NCBI GenBank assembly: GCA_030374765.1 | Contig: JARGXX010000097.1 | Span: forward strand, 248,001-312,000 | Origin: Agarophyton chilense | Lineage: Eukaryota > Rhodophyta > Florideophyceae > Gracilariales > Gracilariaceae | DNA: 64,000 nucleotides | Direction of reading: 5' to 3' | Part shown: piece by piece, positions 33,821 to 43,555 of the stretch | Numbering within the stretch: the first letter of the stretch is position 1 | Layout of the letters: every line of letters starts with the position of its first letter | Translations under genes and position numbers: made by a program | The notes under the pieces: model-generated | What the model was told of the DNA's origin: nothing | Seen by the model: the letters and a program-made list of their open reading frames with translations, nothing else | Databases searched by the model: none

Positions 33821-35060
33821 ATGGATTATGACATAAATGATCGCACATCTGTTGTTGAAGTTAATAAGATCCGTATGCCGCTACTGAACTCTACCAACTG
33901 CTTTCTTTGGTCTCAAAGGTGCAGCAGGTTCTCGGTAGCAAAGGATTGTGGACGATTATTGACGGTATTGAACCACACCCTGATGAAGGCAGTGAGGAGA
34001 TGCCGAAACTTTTCCGTCGCAGAGAGGTCACTTTGTCAACCATACTACTTTTAGTCTTTGAATTATGTGTCGCGCCTGTAATGGACATGAGGGGTCCGGT
34101 TGAGGTTTGGAAGACCCTCAAGGTTCAGCATCAGGCAGTATCTCAAGCAAGTAGAGATGGGCTTCTTGATCGTTAGCAGTCTATGAAGATGAAACCAGCT
34201 GAAACTGGGCTAGAGTTCAGAGCTCGCCTGGCCGAGATGGAATCTCAACTAGGTGGAGTTCGATACATAACGTCAGAAGAGGAACAGCTCCGTGCAATGC
34301 TGCGTGGTCTTCGTGAAGAATTCGATGTCACTGCTGAAGGGATACATAGAATGGGGGAGTCGCTGTCTCAATCTTTTGCGTTGCTTATCTCTAAAGAAGC
34401 CATTCTAATCACTAATGCTGAAAGCTAGGAAATCGGTATCAATGCTCTTAAAATTCGTCAGAGGTTCATGAAGAAGTCCAAGGTCAAGTGCCACTACTGC
34501 AAAAAGCGTGGACATAAAAAGATTAATTGCTACGATAACCCTGACAGCAAGAAGTATCGTCGCCCGAAGCAAGGAGATAGTGATGGATCATTGGAGACTG
34601 ATAGTATCCCGAACGTTGCAATGGCACTCTGTGTTGATCGAGACCGACCTGCCTCTATGTCAACGTGGTTTATTGACTCCGGCGCAACTGCACATATGTG
34701 TAATGATCGGTGTCTTTTTCGTGAGTGAGTCTAGGAGCCCAAGAAACTGTGCTGCGTTCTTGATGCTTTACAAATGAGCATTGTATGTGATGTGAAAGAT
34801 CGTATCGAGCCGATGTTCTGCAAGGTGTGAAGAAAAAAATAACACGACAGAAAGGTCATGAATAAGTGTAATCTGCATGTCCCCAGTTTTTCTGTCTGCA
34901 ACCTCAATCCCAGCTGATGTAGGTGCGCTGATGATGCGAGTTTTAATGTCTCCGGCGAGTGTGACATCTTGTCTTCGACTAGAACGAGTCTCTGGAGCAC
35001 GAACGGAGACGCACCATACTACTACTGGAGCAACAGCTACGTCGTGGAGGACTCTCTATC
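33821..35060 (+). pseudogene. Ty1/copia E gag-protease remnant
   Basis: Gag starts at ATG 33821 (MDYDINDRTSVVEVNKIRMP, then LNSTNCFLW). A frameshift near 33905 leads to the rest (LGSKGLWTIIDGIEPHPDEG, VWKTLKVQH, MESQLGG, LRGLREEFD). A CCHC knuckle follows, CHYCKKRGHKKINC (34.49 kb), then the protease motif TWFIDSGATAHMCND (34.66 kb). Beyond a stop at 34725, blocks such as VPSFSV and SCLRLERVSGART fit the linker between protease and integrase. In-frame stops occur at 34174 and 34426. Integrase and RT are missing. The family differs from the other copias of the window. Confidence 0.75.
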
Positions 35061-35340
35061 TTCGAGCCAAGCTACGATGGCCAGCATAATATGACTGACT
35101 GACAACAGAGAGGCATTGTGAGGAACAAAACGTTTCCAAGCTCCGACGGTCCGTCGCTCTAAGCTTAGGCGGGAGCGCAGGTCTGGTACCACGAAACAGA
35201 GATGCCAGAGTAAATTCATCACTTCCTGTGTATTTCCAGGTGATGGGTGTTGATTGTAAGATTGTTCGATGTAGCGAAGTAGGTTATGATCAAGATCTTG
35301 GACGGCGTACAGAAGGAACGATGAGTAGGATATGAGGTAT
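35037..35340 (-). pseudogene. fragment like the N-terminal region of algal tyrosine-recombinase proteins (tentative)
   Basis: The minus strand reads VQDLDHNLLRYIEQSYNQ, VMNLLWHLCFVVPDLRSRLS and RTVGAWKRFVPHNASLLSVS, followed by HIMLAIVAWLEDRE. The pattern of a Leu-rich helix, a Pro-x-LR-x-L turn, then AWKR..P and a long hydrophobic helix resembles the SAM-like N-terminal domain of tyrosine-recombinase-type proteins in algal genomes. No catalytic R-H-R-Y residues are present, so the assignment is weak. It is bordered by copia E on one side and copia A on the other. Confidence 0.3.
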
Positions 35341-35470
35341 CGACAATGTGTCTACAAGCGCCCAAGAAAAGAGGGTGGGATTTACACATGTCGTATCGTA
35401 TTTGGATAAGTATGTGAGCTCAAAATCACAAACAATGGTGGTACTAGATTGGAGTGATTCTTGCGGAGCG

Positions 35471-35564
35471 TGTCAAACAGCATTACAGTCACAACAGTAC
35501 TTAAGCAGTACACGACGACGAGATCAAAGTAAAGAGAACGGTCAGTGAGTGCCTTCCACTCACA
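35471..35564 (+). repeat. 5' LTR of copia A
   Basis: TGTCAAACAGC ... TTCCACTCACA, 94 bp, with an extra AGTG compared with the 3' LTR. Confidence 0.9.
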
Positions 35565-35580
35565 GGTTATGGCCCACACG
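35565..35580 (+). other. primer-binding site of copia A (initiator tRNA-Met anticodon type)
   Basis: GGTTATGGCCCACACG directly follows the LTR. It matches, with one G missing, the GGTTATGGGCCCA site by which Drosophila copia pairs with the anticodon stem-loop of initiator tRNA-Met. Confidence 0.6.
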
Positions 35581-35816
35581 CTAACCTGAACCCCAACCGC
35601 AACATCCGATTTCCCCTCAAAACGGATCCACCAAACCTCTGTCTCGACCGCCGACTCGGGCGCGACCTCCGACAAGACCCCGATATCCAAACCCTATACA
35701 ACAACGCGCTCACCACCGCCAACGAATTGCACACACCACAGGACACCACTCAGCACCACAGCACACCACCATCCCACTCCACAACTGCAACATCAGACCA
35801 AACCTTCTCCACTACC

Positions 35817-36860
35817 ATGGACACCGACAAAACACATAAACTCCCCACTCTCGATACGGCAAACTACTCGCCCTGGTACCTGGCCGTAGACACGTACGCC
35901 GCCACCATCGAAGCCCCCGATCACCTCGAAGGCAACCCCTCACTCCCACAGGACTCAGAGGAACTCAAGCTACACAACACGAAGAAGAACAAAATACTCT
36001 CCGCAGTACTAAGCAGCGTACCCAATGACATACTCGGCCTCCTTATTGTTCCCCTAGAGAAACCCACACCCCACGATCTAGTGACCAAAATTGTGGCACA
36101 CATCAACCAGTCCACGAAAGACGACCATCAATTTCTGAAGACAGAAGCGGAAAGCATCATTTATACAACAGACACGACGATAGATACATTTCTCGCTTCT
36201 CACATGGCCGTCCGCCAGAAAATGGTTGCAGCCCGTTATCCCAACATTACGGACGAAGAGACAACCGTAGACTTCATGATCGCGGGACTCCGCACCAACG
36301 CATCCTTCACCCCCATCCTTGGACCTATACTTGCCAGCAAACCCACCACCATCCGCAACTTCACGCGCATATTCAAGTCCCTCAACACACTATATCAACC
36401 CATGAACACAGGCCAAGCCCAAGCATCAACCACACCAAGAATCACCGGGGACTATGGTACTACAATACGTTATCAACCCGCACGACAAGGATATCCACGA
36501 ACGAAATACCCTGTTCGACGCATACCGTTCAACCAACTCTGCACCTACCATAAATCGCTAGGAGTCCGAGGCAACCACAGAGACGACCAATGTCGTGACC
36601 AAAGACACCCGAAATACCGCAACGCGAAACCACAGGCAAATTACGTACAAGCAGCACCAGCTTACCACCATCAAACCCTACCGCCCCCACCGATAATCTA
36701 CAATGGAGTGCCACAACTCCCCAACAACCCCCCCAAGTCGCTGTCACATCTGAGGCGGACACGGAATCCAACGGTACGTTCGTGCTCGACAGTGGCGCCA
36801 ACCCCTCTCACGTCAAGCAACCATCATCCTCAATGCAACCACTTCAGACACCAATACTAA
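35817..36860 (+). CDS. gag of copia A
   Basis: The ATG at 35817 gives 347 residues. The start MDTDKTHKLPTLDTANYSPW resembles the Gag N-terminus of copia elements (LDxxNYxxW). A capsid-like helical region follows (PLEKPTPHDLVTKIVAHI, TIDTFLASHMAVRQKMVA, DFMIAGLR). Near residue 240 is CTYHKSLGVRGNHRDDQC, a variant zinc knuckle (C-x2-H ... H-x4-C). The last about 50 residues are probably read out of frame: pol's frame takes over somewhere at 36660-36780, where a seven-C run lies. The product would package the RNA in cytoplasmic particles. The end beyond the knuckle may be an indel artefact. Confidence 0.75.
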   Translation: MDTDKTHKLPTLDTANYSPWYLAVDTYAATIEAPDHLEGNPSLPQDSEELKLHNTKKNKILSAVLSSVPNDILGLLIVPLEKPTPHDLVTKIVAHINQSTKDDHQFLKTEAESIIYTTDTTIDTFLASHMAVRQKMVAARYPNITDEETTVDFMIAGLRTNASFTPILGPILASKPTTIRNFTRIFKSLNTLYQPMNTGQAQASTTPRITGDYGTTIRYQPARQGYPRTKYPVRRIPFNQLCTYHKSLGVRGNHRDDQCRDQRHPKYRNAKPQANYVQAAPAYHHQTLPPPPIIYNGVPQLPNNPPKSLSHLRRTRNPTVRSCSTVAPTPLTSSNHHPQCNHFRHQY

Positions 36861-39800
36861 CCGAAACCGCTACCGACAAAAAGACCCCATACACCCACAG
36901 TGGCCAGCTCCACCTCCGCACCAACAGGAATAACCGCATAACCACACACGCGGTGGCAAACCGCAACTTACGTCACAACCTCCTATTCGTTCACGACCTC
37001 GCCAACACATACGGTTCAGTCTCCTTCACAGCCAACGAAGGATATATAATCAACACGAAGACACAACCAGGAACACTAATGGCTACAGCCCCATGGAACG
37101 AATCTCAGTACCAGCTTAGCGGCAAAATCATAGATGCGAACACTGCGCACACCGCACGCACCATCCCACGTAAAGCCAAAACGTCCACTAAAAGCCGCAC
37201 ACGCAAACCCAAAACCAAACGCCAAAAAACCAGAAGCCTAGCACCAGCATCCAAACCAACACCACCGTACAGCACACTCCCCATCACACATACAAAGAAG
37301 AACACCGTCCACATCAAAGACCTCAAAACACTGAAGAACCCAACCACCCCAATACAGCAATCCAACATTCAACACATCACCCACCAATGGCACATAAAGA
37401 TGAATCATGCTCATCCCAAAAAACTTGCCCTCACAAGAGCACAACGACTAGTCCCACAAATGCCGACAACGTTATCACCAAACACACCTATCTCATGCTC
37501 AGCATGCCACGGAGCTAAACTCAATCCAGCCCCACACAGAAAAACCGAACACCATTACCCCACCGGAGCCTACGTGTGCAGCGACACATGCGGACCAATT
37601 ACACCCACATCCCGGCATGGGAACAACCATATGCTTCTCATAGTGTGCGCAACAAGCAAATCCCTATTCGTCCATTTCATCGCGGATCGAAGAGACATAC
37701 CCAACCACATCAACGCCACACTACACCACATTCGCTATAAAATGCAACACCCGCTCTCGGACATACTCAGCGACAATGCAAAAGAATACACATCTACAAC
37801 CATGCAGGAGATCTACGCCAGACACCGCCTTCAGCACCACATTCGCACCCCACTCCAACCACAGGAAAACGGAATAGCAGAACGGCTCAATAGAACCATC
37901 ATGGAATCAGTACGAGCAATCATCGCTATTTCAGGCCTCGACGACACATATTGGGAAGACGCAGCAAGGGACACCATTTTCAAATACAATCTGCTACATC
38001 ATTCAACAACAAACACCTCGCCATACCAACTCTGGTACAGACAAAAACCTCAACTCAAACGCATCTACACCTTCTGCGAACTCAGAACAATCCCCATCTA
38101 CGCACCAAAGAAAAAACTCGAGCAAAGAGCCGACCCCGCACGGTACATGTACGCCATATCACTCAACCATGTCATCGTACTTAATCTGCGCACCACAAAC
38201 TACCAGCAAGTTCGAGCAACCGACTTCCATCCATATCACAAAAACAAGGACCCCACCAGCACCACAACCACAGCCTTCGAAACCAAAGCCACCTACAACC
38301 AGCCCACACCAAACACCATAACACTTTCCACACCCCCTCCCGCCACTGTCCAACAAGCAAGGAAATACCCCGATGCGACAAAGTGGAAAACAGCGCACGA
38401 CACAGAGCTAAATAACCTTGATACCCACAACAGCATACGATGGCTACCACCAGATTTCTCCCCTCCGCCAGAATCCATCATCCCATTGATGATGATATAT
38501 CGGTATAAGCGCTCAGCCGAAGGACACATCATCCAACGCAAAGCCCGTTGCAACCTCAGAGGATACCTCATGAAACCAGGCCTACATTTCAACCCCAAAC
38601 ACACCACCACGTACACCGCCGACAGAACCACACAGAGAATGCTTCTCGCACTCCACGCCACAATGAATCTACCGCTGGAGCATTTCGACATCAAATCCGC
38701 CTATCTGCATGAGCAGTACCAACACGACAGACCGGTCTATGTCAAGCAAATGCCCAGCTTCGACGGAACGTATCGACATAACAGCAGGTACGGCAAACTA
38801 CACGCCAACCTTTATGGCTCACCCCCTGCAGCCTACAATTACAACCACGGTCTACAGAAATTTCTCACCGCACTGGGATTCACAAGCTCCGAACACGACC
38901 CTTGTCTCTATACACTCCGCAGCAACACTGGATACCTCGTAGTCAGCACAACAATCGATGACTTCCTGGTACTCGCGTCACACCAACCACTTATAGACTC
39001 TCTCTATCGACAAATGCTACAGAAATACAAGATCAAACTCCTCGGAACACCCACCCGCTTCCTCAACTGGACGATTACCCGATCACCCAACGGAAACGTT
39101 CATCTTTAACAACCAGAAGCGATAGATTCCATACTGCAACAAACACAAATGCAAGACTGCAACGCCACTCATACCCCGTATAACAACGTCAAGGCATTAG
39201 ATCAAGAACCACCCACGAAACCGCTAACCGCCAAAGAATCCAACAGTTACCGCCAAATCCTCGGCGAAATACGCTATGTCACAGACAGCACGCGACCCGA
39301 CATAGCGTACGAAACTAACCGACTGGCACAACACATGTCAAAACCGCAGCACCACCACCAGCAAGCACTCAAAACCCTTTTACGTTACCTGAAAGGTACT
39401 CGCACACACGGACTCTGCTTCTCCCCTTCGCAACACAAACCTTCCACACAACCAAACCCGCTCCGCGTCTACAGCGATGCTGACTTCGCCAACGCAAAGG
39501 ACCGCCAATCAATCACCGGAACCATCCACAACATCCATGGCACATCCATCTCTTGGGCCTCACGGAAACAGAACGTAGTCGCGCTGTCTACAACGGAAGC
39601 AGAGTACATAGCAGCCACAGACGCAACGCGGCACACGATTTGGATATCAAAACTTCTACAATCAGCAAACCAACCAACACTCAACCCAATTCCGCACTGC
39701 ATAGACAATAGCTCCGCCGTACTCATAGCCGAAAACCAGGCACCCACAAAGCAAAGAAAATACATCGACATCAGACATCATTATATACAACACCACGTCG

Positions 39801-39973
39801 CCAACCAACACATTTGCGTACAACGTATCCCCACAACAGAAATGACAGCGGACATACTCACGAAGCCCCTACACCAAGACCGATTCAAACTTCTCCGACA
39901 TCGTCTTCGAGTCACACCCCGTCCAGATACAAAATGCGACACAGCCACCGGGGACTGTCAAACAACATCTTAA
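36707..39973 (+). pseudogene. pol of copia A: protease, integrase, RT, RNase H, one internal stop
   Basis: The frame opens in the overlap with gag. Protease: FVLDSGANPSHV (36.78 kb). Integrase: HIKMNHAHPKK with CSACHG, CSDTCGPI, LSDNAKEYTS, and PQENGIAERLNRTIMES (37.4-37.9 kb), giving the D-D-E set and the HHCC zinc site. RT: RKARCNLRGYLMKPG, LEHFDIKSAYLHEQ, HANLYGSPPAAYNYN, STTIDDFLVLA (38.5-38.97 kb), with TIDD in place of YVDD. RNase H: VYSDADFANAKDRQSITG, STTEAEYIAATDA, IDNSSAVLIAENQAPTKQ, TADILTKPLHQDRF (39.47-39.89 kb). The only stop is TAA at 39107-39109. The related relic at 15.2 kb has Ser there, so a single TCA-to-TAA change is likely. Otherwise the reading frame is open over 3.2 kb. 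Confidence 0.85.
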
Positions 39974-39998
39974 CACATTGCTGTATCGCATTTTGAAA

Positions 39999-40088
39999 TG
40001 TCAAACAGCATTACAGTCACAACAGTACTTGAGCAGTAGACGACGCCGAGATCAAAGTAAAGAGAACGGTCAGTGCCTTCCACTCACA
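39999..40088 (+). repeat. 3' LTR of copia A
   Basis: TGTCAAACAGC ... TTCCACTCACA, 90 bp, followed by the target duplication GAGCG. Confidence 0.9.
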
Positions 40089-40093
40089 GAGCG

Positions 40094-43000
40094 ATCAAAG
40101 GCGATGCTTGTTGCAATTGTGGTGAATTTAAAAAAAGATTGTTCTTGAGAAGGGCGAGCCATGCAACGATGAAAGGTGTCACAGGTTTCACTGAAGAGGG
40201 GCAGGCATTTTTGGAAATTGGGGGCTTCAGGGTGTGTCGGCAGGGTCCAAACGGGGTGATATGCGTAGAAGACGTGAAGAGAGGTCATGATCCATTTTGA
40301 CCGCAGTGAATCGACGAGCAGGTATAGCGAGACTTGTAGATGAAGATCGGCTTTTTGAAAAGGCGCCAATTGTAGTGGTTGAATGAGCAAGCAATACGAA
40401 AATTTTACATGCTATGATTTCGGGAAAGGCCCATTCCAGAGCTAATACGCCTGTGCGACCCTCTAGCCCATCGATGTATTGGGAGCGACGCCATCTGTGG
40501 GAAAAGTCAGTTCTCCACTCACAAAACTTAATGATGGTGTGTAATACTTTGGTTCTCGAGCGCCATGGTGAAGTGTCCGCGAGCGTCAAGGTCATGAAAG
40601 GATTTTGCTCTTCGATGAGTAACTTGAGCGAAACTGAACCCCGCAGAGATAGGTCTGGAGTCAAAAGCAACAACAGTGGGCCAGAGTTTACAGTCGGGGC
40701 AGACCCTTGGTAGTAGAAGCACGGTTGAAAGTGCGATAAGGTCTCTGCAAGCCGCACTCTGGAGAGCCTTTGAAGGCGGCACGTTTCGGTTAGTCACAAG
40801 AAAAATGAGACTCAGGAAAGAAAGAGCCGGCTGTGTAGCGAGAGCGAGCCATGGAAGTCGCCGCTAGAGACTAAGAAGTTGGACGGGCGTTTTGTTGGGT
40901 TAAAACAGTAAACGAAATTGCGAGGGAAAGGTATTTAAGAACCTTTTCAGGATCAGAGCGAATAATACTCTCCTGAAGATACTATTTCAATTCGATAAAA
41001 GGCAGGGCGTTGACCACGACGGATTTCGGAGGGCTTTACTTTGGCTGTTTTCGTCGAGGTCTCTGGTCGGAAAACCCAATATCACAGTCATTGATGATAA
41101 GAATGATATCATTTTCGGGTCAGTTTGTCCCACAGGCATTGATTTCATTTAATAGGTGATTGAAAGGCAGGTCCTTTCCATGCATAGTAACGTTACCACC
41201 TGTTTCAGAGATGATCATGAATTCTGGAAGGGTAAGGGGATGTTCGAGGATTTTGGAGCGAGCTTATGCGTAAGCTATTTGTAGACAGGCATTGGCGAAG
41301 CAGTGAGCTACTGCTACGCTCCACAAGAATTTCATAGGTATTTTAGCCTGCAATGGGCTGACAAAAATTTGTCAGATGAAGGATAGTCTGAGTCCAATGG
41401 AGGATTGTTTGTTGCGTTTTTGTATCCAAAAGAGCGAATGAGATGGGTTTCACTGGCAGCAATCGCGTGAATGAGGGAAATGCCGGATGAAATGGGACAT
41501 GGTACAGATATCACAGAAAAGGCCTGAGGCATATATGTCCGATTTCATTCTGATATAGTTGAGGAGGTCTGGCGTTAGAAGATCGACTGTAGGGGACTTG
41601 GACATGAAAGCATTCTGTAGTCTGGGCCAATTGATGAGACGATCTTTGCGCTCGTTCTCTACGACATCAAAAAGAGTCATTGTAATTCGATCGGCAAGTG
41701 CACGATATTCGGGCAGTTCGTCTCGTAATACTGACCAGTTCAGCATTCCAGCTTTCTGTAGTTTTCTGAGTAGAGGGGCATAATATACTGGTGTTGCGTG
41801 AATGTGCGGCTATGAGATAATTCGTGCGTTTGTATGCGCTTCGAGAAGTGGAAGTTTAAATGATTGATGTTGGGGACCGGAGACAGAAAAAGCGATATCG
41901 GGAGTCATATACTAGATCCAAGAGGGCTGAATTTTGTTGGAAGGTGGTAGGACATCAATGCGTCGTGCATCGATCATTCTAAATTCGCCACGAAGAGGGG
42001 AGCCGATGTAAATATCAGTCGTAAGATGGTGCACAAGTTGGAAAGCTTCCTAATAGCCTAGGCCGTGAAGATGTGGTGCTGAAGGGAACGCAAGGTTTGA
42101 TAGATAGCAAAAGATGTAGTTGGGTGTTCTTCGTTTCAGAGATGCGATTCTCATGAAAAAAGTCAATGGAGGTGTTCGAGGTGGATCCGAAATAATAAGA
42201 TAGATGCGAAGCTGATGAGCCTTCGTAGAGCAAATTAAGAGGGGTTGTCGCAAAGCTTGTGAGTTTAAATGGCTGTTACAGCAGTAGGGAGAAAGCTGGA
42301 AGGTTTTTTTCCGTTGTTGTACTCTGGCTTGGAGTTAGATATGGTCGTGCGGTCCTTTTTTGACTCCCAGTGCGGTGCTTGTTTGCGCATACGTGACTTC
42401 GCGTTCGTCTGAATCGCAGCTACCGTCTTGGCGGTTGGGATCGCATGCTTTTTCAGATATTGGGATAGGTGGAGACTCATCAAACACTCGAATCCGACGA
42501 CTTCCAGGAGATGTTCGTAATCTATTCAATAGGAAGAGCGGCTGAGAGCAGAATTCGCCTGGAAATTATTTTTCTACATTCACGATGCAAACAGACGCCT
42601 GATAGCGATCTGCATTCACAAATTGTGAGAGAGGGCCTGATCTACGTGCCCTTCGTACTGTAGAATGGTTGTGTGTAGATAAGAAGTGGTATATCGAGTT
42701 TCCAGCTCCTTCTTTGGTGACTTCCTTGGACTTTTCAATACGTCCATGTTGTTTAAATGTCGTTACAATGTCTGTCCGCGGCGTAGAAATTCCATAATCA
42801 GAGTGGAGCCTAAAATTTGCGGGCAAGGGAGTGTTGGCGTCGCCCTGTCGCTCTGATTTTATGGGAAATTGGGGAAAGGATGTCAATGGCGCATCCTTCC
42901 GGCATCGTTTATCGCCTGGTAAGATCTGTATGCAGCAGGTCATGTAGCTGTGAAGATTCCAATCTGAGTTGAAGATTCCGTTTGTTTGGGCTGCTGTCGA

Positions 43001-43211
43001 GAGAAACTTCGTTCCGTGAGCTGATGGTTGTGTTGAGTCATATTAGAGTTGCGAAAGCATCGCTTTGAGCTGCCGGTGCTCAGTCAGATCGTCATAGAAA
43101 GTTTCATAGCACTGGGCTCTCCATGCAAAATCAGTAGCGAGAACCACATGCTTTTTGTCACAATCAAGGTTCATTTGTATAAGGTATGAATGTCATGGAC
43201 TACAAGCAATA
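40094..43211 (-). pseudogene. large unclassified coding region, middle and C-terminal part
   Basis: The minus strand has protein-like blocks over about 3 kb. These include CDKKHVVLATDFAWRAQCYE (43.15 kb), FLSTAAQTNGIFNSDWNLHS, CCIQILPGDKRCRKDAPLTS (42.9 kb), RIRVFDESPPIPISEKACD (42.5 kb), SVLRDELPEYRALADRITMT and RLINWPRLQNAFMSKSPTVD with LLNYIRMKSDIY and LFCDICTMSHFIRHFP (41.45-41.73 kb), a stretch near 41.1 kb with ENDIILIINDCDIGF, and YHPVWTLPTHPEAPNFQKCL (40.2 kb). Frames change often and stops are common. Cys/His-rich pairs suggest zinc binding. I do not recognise the family; its size and surroundings suggest a transposon protein, but a host gene is possible. The N-terminal part appears to lie at 58556-59261, beyond copia C. 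Confidence 0.45.
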
Positions 43212-43341
43212 TGCACGAGAGAATAGTTATTACATTGCAACCGCTTATGTATATTGAGATGCATAACAAGCGCTAGTCTGTAGACAGAATACTGAACTTT
43301 TTATAAACACAGCCTCTGCTGCCCAAAGTCATCTGACTACC
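43212..43341 (+). repeat. 5' LTR of copia C, left part
   Basis: Starts TGCACGAGAGAATAG. It contains GTCTGTAGACAGAA and CAGCCTCTGCTGCC, shared with the 3' LTR, and stops at CTGACTACC, where gypsy C begins. Confidence 0.8.
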
Positions 43342-43546
43342 TGTGCTGTTGCTGCAGCGGTTGGCGTCAACGAAAGAGAAAAGTTGTAGTCTTGTAGGAT
43401 CTTTACTTCCGTTTATTGAGATGTAACTTATAGCAGTCTTAATTACTTATCACGGGTGTCTATTGTGTCCCGGATTTGGACACTACCCACAATGCTTGTG
43501 TCTACTTTGGGTGTTATCCTAATTGTGGTGGGTGGCGTGGGCTAAA
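43342..43546 (-). repeat. 3' LTR of gypsy C
   Basis: Shares with the 5' LTR at 53.6-53.8 kb the blocks GGTGTCTA.TGTGTCCCGGAT and CTACCCACAATGCTTGTG. The edge reads TTTAGCC instead of TGTAGCG. Confidence 0.85.
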
Positions 43547-43555
43547 CTCCCCTCT

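Larger units (their letters stand above)
35471..40088 (+). mobile_element. Ty1/copia A, nearly intact, with 90-bp LTRs and perfect 5-bp target duplication
   Basis: A complete element of about 4.6 kb. The very short LTRs (94 and 90 bp, TG...CA) differ by a 4-bp indel and a few substitutions. GAGCG flanks both sides (35466-35470 and 40089-40093). Gag and pol are in different frames. Pol carries one internal stop. The sense strand is strongly enriched in A and C over the whole coding part, unlike its neighbours. The element interrupts a minus-strand coding region (40.1-43.2 kb). Confidence 0.9.

Noticed and set aside
36660-36860. Programmed frameshift between gag and pol of copia A
   Set aside because: A frame change exists near a seven-C run, but with one copy a simple indel cannot be told from a programmed slip.
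37100-37450. Minus-strand open frames within copia A pol
   Set aside because: Cys/Val/Gly-rich translations are produced by the A/C bias of the sense strand; no motifs.
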